Translations under genes and position numbers: made by a program
Notes under the pieces: model-generated
What the model saw: only the letters and a program-made list of their open reading frames with translations
Databases searched by the model: none
What the model was told of the DNA's origin: nothing
Part shown: one piece after another, positions 1 through 11,902 of the stretch
Numbering within the stretch: position 1 is the stretch's first letter
Layout of the letters: every line of letters starts with the position of its first letter
NCBI GenBank assembly: GCA_037349105.1
Contig: JAYJMM010000039.1
Location: forward strand, 2,108,001 to 2,172,000
Direction of reading: 5' to 3'
DNA length: 64,000 nt
Origin: Limnomonas spitsbergensis
Lineage: Eukaryota; Chlorophyta; Chlorophyceae; Chlamydomonadales

Positions 1-567
1 ACAGACAAAAGCAATCCGTTGGGCCGTCTCATCCGCCAGCATGACTACGGCACCCACATGCACTGTTATTCTCATCTTTCATGAATTGGACCTCCCATGC
101 CAGTATGGTTCATGTTCTCACTCTTCATATCGACCCCAACTTTCGCTTTTCAGCCCCGGACTACATGGCACACATCTATAGTCTACACAGCCACCCAACC
201 AACATACGGCACTCCCAAATGGCCACTACAACTTCTCGTCATTGGTACACAGAGGGCCTCGCTCGCTTCTACCCTGACCCACCTCCCACTGCTCCAGTCG
301 ATTCAACTGTGCACACACTATCTGGACATACATGGACACCCACCTGGCACCACACCTGCCCACCGTCCACATCCACCCACCCGACGCCAATCCCAACTTC
401 CCGGTTCGCATGCCAACTAAATGGCAACACCCCGCTGGTTTCTCTGTAGCCTCCCAATTACACACACAAACTACCCCGCCTACCCCTATCCCACTTGCCC
501 CACTCACTTTCTTCCTTATCCTTTTCGATGAACTCCGATATCTCTACCCCCCTACCTATCCACTTGC

Positions 568-1070
568 TTGGCCGTTGCTTCCGGCATACTATACAGACGG
601 AGCTTGTGTACAGGATGACGCCGGCGACAACTTGATAGGGGCTGCCTTTTACTTCACTGTCGATGGCTCCACCCATACAGTCAACCCTACTGGGAAATGT
701 GAAACGAACACTATCACCAGGGCTGAACTTGGAGGCATTCATGCAGCCCTCGATCATGTCCATACACCCTCTGACCCCGCCTTGACCATTGCCCCTTCCC
801 TTACTATCTTCACTGACAGTCTCTGCATCACCACTCACCTCATACAGAAAGCTGTCTTTTACCCGCATGATCTCCTTGAGGACAAGCATGCACCGCTCCT
901 CCTGGCCATCCGCCGCCTACTCTTTTCACGGGCAAACATAGGCCTACCAACGCTCATCCAGAAGGTGAAATCACATATTGGTATTATATATCGGCAATGA
1001 ACTTGCTGACATTGGGGCAACACGAGCCTTGGACGCACCCAGCACACGTACATTTAACCTTTCCCATATC
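568..1070 (+). pseudogene. RNase H domain of a retrotransposon, frameshifted
   Basis: RNase H removes RNA from the RNA-DNA hybrid during reverse transcription. The first catalytic Asp is in YTDGA (codon at 596-598), the Glu in TRAELGG (about 720), the second Asp in FTDSL (about 815). The reading frame continues to VKSHIGI and then runs into a stop at 1000. The final expected motif, GNELADIGA, is encoded in another frame from 993, so a frameshift lies between about 980 and 993. The order D-E-D-(GNELAD) is the usual one for retroelement RNase H. Domain identity is secure; the copy is dead. Confidence 0.75.
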
Positions 1071-1299
1071 AACAACTAGTACATGGCTTCCCTCCCAGCT
1101 TGGCCTTGCCTACCCCAAGACGATACTCAAACGGATACAAGCGACACCCCTTGGTTCACTTCTGACCTCACCTCCTCTATCAAGGCACACCTTCACTCTT
1201 CTTGCCCTCATGTTACGGACGGTGATACCACCATATCGTGTGCTACATATACCCGCATCATCGAAGAAAATGCCCACTATTTACCCTTGATTAACAATT

Positions 1300-2275
1300 A
1301 CATGTGGCAGTCTTCTGCTTGCCACTTTTCTCTGAAGCGCTGCATGCATCCTCCGACCTCCGTATGCGAGCCAACCTCTTATGGACAGCTAAACGGGCAC
1401 TTCTCTTCCGTATAGTACCCTACAAAACAACAGTGCGATCGTTTACCGATGGCCTTTATCCCATATGTACACCTCCTACTGGCCCACCTGACGTACCTGA
1501 CGCTACTTCTGACACACAGGGACACATGTTTGGAAGATGCAGGCATCCCCGTATGCAGGCCTCTTATATCTCCCGATACTACAAGGCCCTCTGCCTCATC
1601 CAACGTTCCCTCCACAGAGGCACAACGAGTGGAATGTTCACAATTATGGATGCCACACCCGTTACATCCCTCCCACCACTCCACCAGCAGGCGTCTATGA
1701 CACCCGTATCCCGCAATGGATGCTTCCCGCTGTCCCTCCTGCCACACTCTGCCGCCTTCGTCCTGATCTCCTCTTAACTGAAGGCCTTACCATTGCCGAT
1801 CTCCACAGTTATCCTCCCGCCCGGCTTGCCGACCCTTCCTTCCTTCTTGACCTCCAACACCGTTGTACCATCCATATTTTTGAGCTCGGGTTTACCTCCA
1901 ATCTACAATTCTGCCTTTCCCACAAATCGACACAACATGCACAGTTGGTACAATTGCTTTGCGCCGCAGGATGGACCCTCACTACACCTGTCATAGACCC
2001 TCTCCACACTCCTGCTCCCCACCCTCTTACATATCCGTTACCCCCCCCTGCTACAGACATCCTCTACCCCTATGTTCACCTCGTCATCATTGGTTGCTCT
2101 GGCATTTTCTATAAAGATATCATGCACCTCTTTCCAGTCCTTGGTATCACACCCCTCAACGTCCCCCCACTGCTCAAACAACTAGCAGTTCACACTGTCC
2201 AATCTGCCTATTCCATTCATCGACTTCGATGTTTCCTTGAAAACAGTCCACCCGACTGCCGTCCAGCATCCCCCT
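1300..2275 (+). pseudogene. Retrotransposon C-terminal region: Cys/His segment and PD-(D/E)xK-like block
   Basis: One frame (1304-1777) encodes SSDLRMRANLLWTAKRALLF and then a Cys/His-containing stretch (PICTPP...GHMFGRC), similar in layout to the zinc-binding tail after the RNase H of LINEs. A second frame (within 1537-2499) carries RPDLLLTEG, later IHIFELGFTSN and then KSTQHAQLVQLLCAAGW. Asp after RP and Glu about 35 residues on, followed by K/QH, resemble a restriction-like endonuclease core. The nuclease reading is a motif-level inference; the frames are interrupted. Confidence 0.4.
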
Positions 2276-2352
2276 GTTCTCACAGACCCGCCATGATAGG
2301 GTACCGTACTACCATATATACAGACCGGGGCTTGGGCGTCTCGTCAACCTGT

Positions 2353-5300
2353 ACGCACCTATTACTACTGAGTACAGAAGTAATTAAAGTATTTGAGGGG
2401 ACCGGAAGTAAGGTAACAAACTCAAGATATGGAGACTTGCAGCCTGTATGCATAAACGCATCACTGATGCATGCCAAGCACAGAGGAAGTCGACCCTGAG
2501 GCAGGGGGTTATCACCTAGGGTTTACCCTACACCCTAGGGACTGTGAGGTTCAGTGGGACCTCATCCCCTGCACATTCGCTGTCGAAGGAAATAGTTGTA
2601 AGCGATGTTCCTGTCTATTTATGGCATCCACGTGGTCTGTACCAGTCCATCGGCGTTTTGGATCTGAGTTCCTTGCCGTCCCCGCCGTCATCAGCAAAGC
2701 CGCAGACCTCGTATGCAGATCTGGACGGGCGCGATAGCGAACAAACAAGATGGGTTTAAACGTTGCACCTTGCAAAATAGCGAGATGCAATCAGTACCCG
2801 TTGGGGCTGGTCCCATTCGCAAATGGTGGATACCTTGCAAGCCGGTGGAATCGTGCAGATCATGGGGACCGCATTTATGACTGAGTTTGTGGTGTCCACT
2901 CGTTAATTCAATACTTATATCCCCATCCCCCAGCAGCTGATATTGACCCAGGAGGGCATGTCCCGCCTAACGTCATGTCGTCAATCGATGAGGCAACTGA
3001 AGCCTGTCACGCAACTAGGGCATGATCTGAACATGCATCATTCCTCTAAAACCCCTAGCCACCTTGAGTTACCGAGAATCTTGCATGGAGTGGGTGCTGG
3101 GTCGTACACTGGAGCATTTCTCCAGGCCAGGCGTTCTTCCTATCCTGAAGAATGGTCAAATGTGTACTAATGCCTCTTTGTATCTTGCTATGTGTGTATG
3201 GCCATGAGGCTGGAGTTCTTCCAGCCTCAAAGACCATCACCAAAAAGCTGTGATCGAAGTAATGGCTGACCAGAGGCATGCGCCCTCCTTGAAGGAAAAC
3301 TAAAAGTCAGGAGGCCCCATTTATGGTTGTAACGGCGGATCCCAAAGTCCGACGCCTTGGTAAAATCATGTGCATGCATGCCTTGATGAACTAGGTGTGT
3401 TGGTGAAGGGTTTCCAATGTTGCACTGAGTTGGAGGCTTGGCACAGGTTGGGGCAATGGTTGCTGCAACTTCATACCTGTGCGCCACGGGGCCTACAGAT
3501 TAATTGACAAAGGCTCTCGAAAGAGGTGCCAGTCGAGCAATCTAAATAGGCCCCCATGGTATAGAACGCAATGTGGTATATTGCCGAGGGAGAACATGAG
3601 AGGGACTTTGGCGTACCTCGAATCCCCGACAAACCAGCATCGTTGGGCGGTGACAACTGTACCTCGTCAGCCACTGCTGTCCATGTGTCTCGACACTGAC
3701 AGCTCTGGTAAGCAGAAATCTGAATGAGAGTATGCAGCAGGTGAGGGAAGGAGAGAAATGGTTGATCGCCCCTAAACGTTTTCTTCTAAAAACGGGCGTC
3801 TGTTGACTACACCCGGACCTTGTGTCCAAATGGGGAACCCTTTAGAGAAACTGCCTCAACCCCTTCGTGAGTTCGATTGTCCTAATGTGTGGTTATTTGT
3901 CACTCTGTTGTGGAAATGGCTCGCGTTACGGTTTGAAACCCTTGTGATCTGCGCAGTCGAGAGAAGCTCGGGAAAATCCCTGTGTGATGTGAACAATCAC
4001 AACAGCCAAGGTGAGGCAGCATTAACTATCATGTTAAATTGCCCTCACTCTGGTTATGCTGCAAGTTGCTTCTGAAGTCGCACAAACTCGAGAAGATCAC
4101 GAGATTAAATTACTACCCGAGTTTCCACTAACGGATTGAGTGCATTTTTCCTATGTTGGGACTGTCTATGAGGGACATCTTACGAAAAGAGGCAAGGGTA
4201 CTGTGTGCCCTGCCTATTTTTTTGTAATTCTAGCAGTGGCGGTGGGATTTTGCTCTTATGATCTCTTGATGCCAAGCATTCAGGGTGAGCCTTGCAAAAC
4301 CCCTTTTTGGAATAGCATTTGTTGTGTGACGCAAGGGGCAGTGGTACAATAACCTCAGGCTGTTGTAAAACCCTACCCTAGAGGATCACAGAGCACCTGT
4401 GAATCATCAAGATCATAAAAAGGTACTCCTACCCCGGCTAAAGAAAATTAAGACGCAACAACTGCTGAATTGAGAACTGGCCACTCAACAAAAGTGACAT
4501 TGTCTCAAATGTTTGGGCAAACTTTTCTCTTACAAGCTATCGCGGATCTAATCATTTTTGAAACCTCTACCTGCTGCATGGCCCAATCTCTACAAAGGCA
4601 AGCACAGCCATGAGATTGGGGTCTTGCTGCAGCGTGGGAAGCAGCTTGATGGTCTTGAGGCGCAAAATGACTTGCGTCACCGCTCCGAGCTGACCACCAA
4701 GCTGAGCATTACTTGCAATACAATCTGGCACTAGACCCTCTTGGGTAATGGGGTTTATTCCTTTTGTCAGTATACAACAATCTCCTCGAAATTCCAATTT
4801 GGAGGAGGCAACGAGGACAAGCAAGGAGTATGAGATCAGCCAGGGCCCCCCCCAGTCGGGAGCCTAAACGCTTATCTCAGTATCCTGTCTGTCGTGCTAG
4901 TGTAAGCTGTTTGTGTGGGTCAAGTCCTCTTCTTGTGGTTTGGGAGTTAAGGTTGGCTGTCCCTTCAAGTTTAACATGGGTGAAAACCCGTGCTATAATA
5001 AGGGTACAGCCGTGAGAGGACTTGCCATCCCTTAGTGTTAGGCAGTAAAGGCTAAGGTTTAAACCCTCATCCATACAGGGAAGCCTGAAACTCACTGCCT
5101 AACACAGCCCAAGCTTTGGGAACAAGGGTCACTGATTCAGCTGGCCTATTTTGCATAATGACACTATGCCAGCCCAGACCTTTATACCCATTCTGCAAGA
5201 GCATGCATATGCCATACGGTGTTTGCCAGTGCATAATTTGGACTGTGTAGAACGGTGCATACCCACTGGGCCTTGCGGAACGCTCGGCCACGTGGGGCTG

Positions 5301-5583
5301 GTAGGGAATGACTAGGCTCAATTCCAGCTACTATGCACAGCCTGGGCCATGGTGCAGCCATGCCATGCTCCTATGTGAGGGGGCAGGAACATAGAACCCG
5401 GCGCTGTAGGCGGGGGGGGGACGAAAGAAGATCACGTGGCGGGTACGATCCCTTAACCTCTGGGTATGGATGCCACCAGCGTTATACCACTGGACCATTC
5501 CCCCATAATTTGGACTGTGATGATGTCTGTAACCACAGTGAGCTATCATGAAATAGGAGAGCCAAAGCCACATGGGCATCTAT
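2353..5583 (+). repeat. 3-kb dispersed repeat, copy 1 (inverted relative to 47149-50614)
   Basis: The sequence matches the reverse complement of 47149-50614 almost end to end, with many substitutions and small indels. Junctions are at about 2353 (ACGCACCTATTAC) and about 5583 (after GCCACATGGGC). Neither terminal inverted repeats nor long terminal repeats are visible. Short frames conserved between copies, for example minus strand 4567-4824 (LEFRGD, GINPITQEGLVP) and plus strand 2471-2737 (STEEVDPEAGGY), suggest old coding capacity, but I recognise no domain. It may be the non-coding or accessory 3' part of the retrotransposon that precedes it, or a separate element. The 256-bp SINE insertion is absent from copy 2. 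Confidence 0.85.
5248..5503 (-). mobile_element. tRNA-derived SINE with 16-bp target-site duplication
   Basis: A 256-bp insertion is flanked by perfect copies of CATAATTTGGACTGTG (5232-5247 and 5504-5519). The other copy of the host repeat has the unoccupied site with a single such word (reverse complement near 47208-47228). Read on the minus strand from 5503, the insert begins like a tRNA: GGGGAAT, an A-box-like TGGTCCAGTGG, and a B-box-like GGGATCGTACCC about 45 bases later, then an unrelated body with the palindrome CCACGTGG. This is the layout of a Pol III-transcribed SINE moved by a LINE. The head no longer folds as a good tRNA. Confidence 0.85.
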
Positions 5584-7310
5584 ATGTAAAAGCTGTTCCT
5601 CTGGCGCAGCCCCCGCGTGACGTGTATGCCCTGAAAACTGTTGAGGTGTACCAGGCTGTGTGTTTGGTCAGTAGTTGCTAAGGATGCCCCTGCCTCTGTT
5701 TGCGTCATGAACATGTTGGGCGATGGTGCTGCTTTGCTGGGTGAATGTTGGGTGGTGCTGGTGATGTGTGTGCTGCCTGTGTTGCTTGTGCGGTGGGGTT
5801 GAGGGTGTTGTGCATATGTAAAAATGTAGGGTACTACTGCTTGTGCGTGTGTGGAGTTGCTTCTGGGCTGTGAATGTCAGCTGTGCCACCATGTCAGCCT
5901 AGCACTTGTCTTAAAAGTCCAGCGCGGCATCATATTTGTTGCAGGGCATGTGCATGTGAACAGGGTGGCGCAAAAAATGAAGTGGGATGCTTTCCTGTGC
6001 GGGGACTTATTGCGTAGCAGCAGGTCATGCTCACATGGTCCGTGCCATGATCTTGAGCGTGAACTGTCAATAAGAAGGTTCATGCCGTGGGTGATACCGT
6101 GCACACAGCAACAGGCTGTTTGCACACCCAACGCAGGCACGCAGCAGGTGGCCAAACCTGAGCAGCAGATCCCCAAGCCTCAATCAGAACAGACAAAGAT
6201 TTTTATATGTTGACCTGTGAGCGTGCATATATGTTTCCTTTTAAGCTGCTGCAGTTGTGTTGTGCTTGGATGACATTGTTCGTGCATGCATGGCACTGGA
6301 CGCTCTGTCGGAAGGTCGTCGCACTTCATTCACGGGAAACTGAAGGAGGCAAGCAAATCTGCCGACACTGCCAAACTTTGCATAGACAACGACTTTGCGC
6401 CTATAACAAAGCTGCACGATAGTCCCCACTATGGTATTTCACATGTTCTGCAGTGTCAACTGTCATCCTGCAAGTTCGAAGACAAGTCAGCCGCTGGCTG
6501 CAGCGCTGCGGATCAACGCGAGCAGCCCTGTAACCACGCCTAACCTGTTCAACGAGTTTGCGCTTAAAGCAGCGCAACGCGAGTGCATGACACGTGCTGT
6601 GCAGTATGGACTTTCGGTGGAAAAGTCCAAAACCAACGTGACCGAGGCCGTGGCTGCCCCACCACGAGCACATACATTGCTAACAGACATGCAAACGTTT
6701 TAGCGCCCAATGGAAAGAAAGAAAGAAAGAAAACGCCTGAGCGTGGCTTGAGGAATACGGGATTTTAAATGCCGTACACCGGGAGACAAAAACCTGGTGG
6801 TTAAGGAGGGTCGTCAAGGGGTATCGGACAATAATGGGCAGGGGAGTTTTCCAGATGGCGTCGCTGACGAAGGATGTTTATATGGCAGCGTATGGTATGC
6901 TTCGTGAGACGGCTGAGGACGGAGGAGATGTCGTGTTTGGAGACACCGAGCATGCTAAGGATTTTATCGGCAGGACGAAAGAGGAAGCCTGCGGTGCCCA
7001 GAAGGATGATATGTGTATGAGAAGAAGGCGGGGAAGGATGAGGGGGGGGGGAAGGGCACGGTCGGCGAAGGATCAGGGGGAAGGGCAGGAATGGCCTGTT
7101 TCTGCAATCGGTACCACTTTATAACGCAAACCCCTCAAAATTGCATGCCTAGAAAAGTAACGCTTGTTCGATTCACTCCGCGAATCTCCGTTGCAGTGCA
7201 CTGTCATAAGGTAGGGAAGCACGAGATACGCCAGTGGAACAAAAAACGACTCGAAACGCTGGGGCGAGCGCGAAGAAAGAGCCTTTCAAAAAGGTGAACT
7301 CAACTGAAAC
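5584..7310. other. No recognisable gene
   Basis: Several frames of 60-120 codons are open on both strands (for example 5851-6213 plus and 6834-7124 plus, the latter with an Arg/Gly-rich tail) but none shows a domain, a splice pattern or conservation within the window. A (GAAA) run lies at 6715-6733. The segment separates the 3-kb repeat from the 7469 gene. Confidence 0.4.
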
Positions 7311-7468
7311 CCAAACCCTATCCCTTTCCGTTCCTTTCAGTCACTCGGGTACCTACGAGCGATGAATTGTGCCCTTTCTGAGTTCCATCAAATTTCCCCA
7401 AATCCACGCCGCATCGGCGTTCTTTTTTCTTTTCTTTCTATTGATTCCACTCGCACGTTGAAACAGCC

Positions 7469-10015
7469 ATGACGAGTAAAAGGAAGGCTCCTGATAAAAC
7501 GAAGGCTGCTGCTGCTGGAGATGCGGGTTACGTTTGTGACTGGACAGATCTTGCGGCCCTGGCACGAATAGCAACTTTCAAAGAGGTGCTCCAGGAAGAT
7601 CTCGACGACGAAGAAGGTTACCAGCCTCTCAACTTCTTCCTAGATAACGTCAAGATCATCCTTGGCGATCCGAACCTAGGCCTCTCCCGACAGGAGCAAG
7701 GCTTGCTGCTGCACTGTACAACTGCCTCGGGCCGTGTGGAGTGGATAGACGGCGACGACGTCCGGGGTCTGGACTTTGCTGCGTGTGTCCTCGCGCTGGA
7801 TGGCCTGAGCAGTGTCAGCATCAAGCATGTCTACCACAACAGGTGCGTCGCCCTAGCATGCAGGGAGGCCTCAGCATACAAGGAGTCTTTGCATGCAGGC
7901 GTGAAAGTTGTCTCTATGCTTCGCAAGCAGCAGTGCGTTGATTATTTGACGGATCAAATCAACTTAGCCAGGCTGCTGTGCAGCCACCACTAGGTCGACG
8001 GGGACCAAACCTGGGCCGACCTATGGGTGTTGGCCCAAGCTGCAGGGCTTGCTGCACCAGGCCCCCACGACTGCTAGCCGTGATGTAGCTGCATCACCCT
8101 AAACTAATCAGTCTTCATCAGATGCTTGCAAGGCATACTACGTTGGATGCTCATGAAACAGCTGATTCTCCACCATTTCTTCCCGTTCAGACTGCCTAGC
8201 CCTCTTAAAAAGGCGATTGGGTAGATACGAAGATGCTCGGTCAGATTAAGTTGCCCATTCCATGTGCCGGCTGATGCTGAGACCTGTCTTGGCCGTTCCT
8301 CTCGCATGGAGAACCCAAAAGGCTCAGACTACCGTATACCAGGTGTCCATGCGTCTGTGCGTCCATGCACCCATGCCCATCTGTTCCGCAGGTGCCGGAA
8401 TGAATCCGTCGAACACCTGGCGACGATGCATTTCAAAATCAACAAGAGCAAGACCTGGAGCAAGGGCTGGGAGGTGTGCTTGCGCGACACCAACACTCGA
8501 GGCTTTGTTTACGCGGAGCGACGTTCCTTCGGGATGAAAAGATCTGACATCGACGCGATCCGGGCCGTGCTTTTTCCCAGCGCCTCACCCCACCACTGTG
8601 CCAGCAGTAAGATCGATGACTACACGCTCATGCGCTGGCTCTTGGCGGCTGCTGGTATTGATGTGGAGTCTTCATGTGGCCCGCAGGACTGTTCTATCTC
8701 TCACTCAACAGATGGCTGGGAGGGTGTACAGCTGAGGTCAGTGAGCGCTGCCCATAATTCCTGTCCTTGAGCTTTCTGCCTACATGTTAAATGTATCGTC
8801 AATTTTCTATCGCTTACATTTCATTATCCCATCATTTCAGTCATGTCATGCGCCTTCTTTGTTTTGCCATGCGGCCTGCATGCAACCGCCAACTGCCGTG
8901 TGCCATCTCATGCTGGCCTCATGCTGCCGCCGCACTACTTAGTGAAGTCATGAACTCATGATGCGGTCGTGCGCCATTCCATGATAGCCCCTGACCATGC
9001 AGGGTAATCTTATCCGACCATGCAGGACCAAGAACCCCCCCGCCGCCTTTGGAAATCTTATGGGCACATAAGATTAAGCAGAGAGGGGTCTCATGCTCCT
9101 GCCAGGCGCATCCCATGCTGGCCTCATGCTCCTGCCAGGCATATCCCATGCTGGCCTCATGCTCCTGCCAGGCGCATCCCATGCTGGCCTCATGCTGCTA
9201 CCATAGGTATCCCATGCTGGCCTCATGCTGCTGCGATGCGTACCCCATGCTGACCTCATGCTGCTGCGATGCGTATCCCATGCTGGCCTCATGCTCCTGC
9301 CAGGCGCATCCCATGCTGGCCTCATGCTCCTGCCAGGCGTATCCCATGCTGGCCTCATGCTGCTGCCATGCGCATCCCATGCTGGCCTCATGCCGCTACC
9401 ATGCGTATCACATGCTGGCCTCATGCTGCTACCATGCGTACCCCATGCTGACCTCATGCTGCTGCGATGCGTATCCCATGCTGGCTGCATGCTGCTGCCA
9501 TGCGTATCACATGCTGGCCTCAGGCTGCTGCCATGGGTAGCCCATGCTGGCCTCTTGCTGCTGCTATGCGTTTCCCATGCTGGCCTCATGCTGCTGCCAT
9601 GCGCATCCCATGCTGGCCTCATGCCGCTGCCATGTGCATCCCATGCTTGCCTCATGCTGCTGCCATATGTATCCCATGCTGGCCTCATGCTGCTGCCATA
9701 CGTATCCCATGCTGGCCTCATGCCGCTGCCATGTGCATCCCATGCTTGCCTCATGCTGCTGCCATAGGTATCCCATGCTGGCCTCATGCTGCTGCCATGC
9801 GTATTCCATGCTTGCCTCATGCTGCTGCCATACGTTGCCCATGCTGGCCTCATGCTGCTGCCATGCGCATCCCATGCAGGCGAATCTGCATGGCCGAGAC
9901 GGAGGAGGATGCTGACTGGGAAGCGACTGATTTTGACAAAGAGATCGAAGAGCACAAGATGGAAGAAAGAGAGGATGACGACGACGACGAATATAGTGAC
10001 GAGGATGAGTATTAG
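7469..10015 (+). CDS. Unrecognised three-exon gene, copy A
   Basis: Exons 7469-7842, 8392-8736 and 9880-10015 join in phase (2, 2) to a 284-residue protein. Donors are CAG|GTGCGT and GAG|GTCAGT; acceptors are CGCAG|G and TGCAG|G. The ATG at 7469 follows a stretch shared with copy B (CTCGCACGTTGAAAC). The N-terminus is Lys/Ala-rich (SKRKAPDKTKAAAAG). Next comes a soluble-looking domain with YVCDWTDLAALARIATFK and LGLSRQEQGLLLHCTTASG, then a Cys/His-containing stretch across the first junction (HNRCRNESVEH) and a second conserved block (GWEVCLRDTNTRGFVYAE, DDYTLMRWLLAAAGID). The tail is strongly acidic (DDDDDEYSDEDEY). No membrane segment or known domain is evident, so I assign no function. The exon model rests on conservation with copy B at 12252-14277. 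Confidence 0.65.
9091..9879 (+). repeat. 33-bp minisatellite ending in a splice acceptor
   Basis: About 24 copies of a 33-bp unit (core CCCATGCTGGCCTCATGCTG, then CTGCCATGCGTAT) fill the 3' part of intron 2 of the 7469 gene. The last unit reads CCCATGCAGGC where the others read CCCATGCTGGC; that single change supplies the AG used as the acceptor of exon 3. Because 33 is a multiple of three, long artificial frames open on both strands. Copy B has a shorter, decayed relative of the array at about 13755-13975. Confidence 0.9.
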
Positions 10016-11491
10016 GATGAAGATGAGGAAGAAGGTGATGATGTTTTTTCGGAGCCTAAGACAATGGACTAGGCTTATGATGAAAATGAAATTGAAAATA
10101 CCTCTGCAGAGGACAACACGGGAGCTTTTCTCCAGACCTCTAGGGGGGTAGCTGTTCTCGTGGCCCGAGGGCGCTGTTTGATATCTTCCTCACGAGTATA
10201 AGATACCTGGGTCGGGATACCCTGATCAGCTGGGTGACCTTGATCAACCAGCGTCTTGCTGGCCTTGACCGAGTGTTGAGCATTTGAATGTGAGCAATGC
10301 AGCTACTGGGAAACAACTACTTACCGGTAGTTAAACCGCAAGATTCATGACTGACTGCGGTGGTCATTTTTGAACGAGTTCGTATTCTGTTATGAACGAA
10401 ATGTCTTTATTCTCGTAATATCTTCTAGACTCTGAGCAGTCCTGGCTGAGGGAAATCCCTCCTCTCCTCAAGCCCTGCAAAAAATATATATATATATACC
10501 GTATATATATATATGTACTGCTTCCCTTCAAGACCTGAAAACTCATACCGCAGAACCCACGGTGTGACTCCACTAAAAAATAATTAAAATGTGGGCTGCG
10601 CGGACCAGCTGCGCGTTAAATTAATTATTAACGTTGCCCTGAGCGGCCAGTCAGTCACAAGCCAAAACAACTATTAGGGGGGGGCGCGGCGTAATTTCAG
10701 GAACCCCGTATACCAGTACCGGTAAAACAAATACTGGTTGATTCGACATCCGTTCATTGATCCCTGCAAAAGGCTGATCAAGCTGTTCAGCATAACACTA
10801 CGGGTGACTCAGATGAGCAATATTTAGCTGGATTGCCCAGTCCTCCTCCTCCTCGGCATCGAGCTGGGCACCAAACGAGGTATATACAAAATCTTAAAGC
10901 CGAGTTGACCCCCCCCCCTACGAGGCCACGTTTGGAATCTGCCGCACCCATGGTCGCCTACCTGCAGTTCTGTTGGGCGCCCACGCGGCCGAGCCTTTCT
11001 GAGCATGGCCCAGAGGTGTAACGGCATTGACCTATCAGCAGTCCTGCACGGCAGCCTGATCAAGGAGGGTTTTTATTTCTTAATGCTGGGTGCCACGAGC
11101 AGAGGCCATGCTTAAAAACGATGTGAATGCTAATGATGAGCTAGGTACGGTTTGCACTTTATAATTGGGTCAGGGTTGAGGATTCACCTTAACCCTAAAG
11201 GCCTAAACCCTAAATGTAATATTCCGAGTCAGGCTAAAGAATTTTGAAGTACAGGCCGAGGTACTGGTAGATGCTTATTTTGTTATTGGTGTCCTATGCA
11301 TATTGAGACACCTCATCAACAGGGAATGTTGTAGTGGCGTTTGAAACTAATTTTGTTACCATACATTAATTTGGTTACCAGATGTAGCGATTTATATAAT
11401 AATGTTTTACGATCCCAATGGGTTTAATCGTTTCTTGACAAGGCACGAATGAACCTTGGCTTCGCTGAATAAATTGTTTCGTTACCACTTA
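10016..11491. other. 3' flank of copy A; AT palindrome and a LINE tail
   Basis: Homology to the 3' flank of copy B continues to about 10600 (ACCGAGTGTTGAGCA, GATTCATGACTGACTGCGG). An alternating TA palindrome lies at 10486-10514. A retroelement tail occurs at 10968-11031. No gene is visible from 11032 to 11491. Confidence 0.5.
10968..11031 (+). mobile_element. LINE 3'-tail remnant
   Basis: The motif TTGGGCGCCCACGCGGCCGA followed by GGCCCAGAGGTGTAACGGCA and TTGAC closely matches the 3' end of the LINE fragments at 48241-48807 and 52674-53162. Only the tail is present, as expected for extreme 5' truncation. Confidence 0.6.
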
Positions 11492-11902
11492 GGGGTCGGT
11501 CAGACTGCGTTACGTTTGAGATTGCGTTTGGCAGTTGCGTTTGGGTTGCGTTTGGATTTAGCGTGAATCTGACGCTAAACTGGTCACACTGCGTTTGGGC
11601 AAGACGGCAGGGCAAGACGACGTCAGGGCACGGCATGGTACATTTTTGTGCGAATTCCGTCTCCCAGCGACTCGGGGTTGATATTTCCTTACAATGTAAC
11701 ATATATATTGTTCGTGTCCAGCTTAAGATCAAGCTTAAGCTGGAATTCATGAAAAATCTCAAACGCGAAACGTCACCCCCCCCCCCTGCGTTTGCGTTTC
11801 GCGTTTTGACACGTTGCGTTTGGCGTTTGGGTAGTGTGACCGGCATCGCGTTTGCACTTTTTCCTGACGCAACCCCAAACGTAACGCAGTCTGACCGACC
11901 TC
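11492..11902. mobile_element. PIF/Harbinger-like MITE
   Basis: A 411-bp non-coding element has near-perfect terminal inverted repeats (G[G/A]GGTCGGTCAGACTGCG, then TTACGTTTG) and is flanked by TTA (11489-11491 and 11903-11905), the target duplication typical of the PIF/Harbinger superfamily. Both subterminal regions are packed with GCGTTTG words in inverted orientation. The centre contains a perfect 10-bp hairpin, CCAGCTTAAG/CTTAAGCTGG. No transposase is encoded, so it would depend on one elsewhere. A 5-bp duplication (CTTAG) is an alternative reading of the ends. Confidence 0.8.

Larger units (their letters stand above)
1..2352 (+). mobile_element. Decayed 3' half of a non-LTR retrotransposon
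   Basis: Recognisable retrotransposon protein segments follow one another on the plus strand but in different reading frames: an RNase H domain (about 568-1070), a zinc-knuckle-like Cys/His segment (about 1450-1560) and an RPD...E segment (about 1740-2000). At least three frame changes (near 985, 1310-1330 and 1600-1700) separate them, so no intact protein is possible. The reverse transcriptase would lie before position 1 and is not seen. Co-occurrence of RNase H with a C-terminal nuclease-like block recalls the Dualen/RandI group first described in Chlamydomonas; that assignment is inference. The 2353-5583 repeat begins directly after the coding remains. Confidence 0.7.

Noticed and set aside
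5430..5503. Functional tRNA gene on the minus strand
   Set aside because: The anticodon arm does not fold and the element has a target-site duplication; it is a SINE head.
9074..9955. 293-codon minus-strand frame and the plus-strand frame 9467-10015 running into the acidic tail
   Set aside because: Both are produced by a 33-bp repeat (a multiple of three). The duplicate gene copy B lacks the array and has a good acceptor at the same boundary, so the repeat is intronic.
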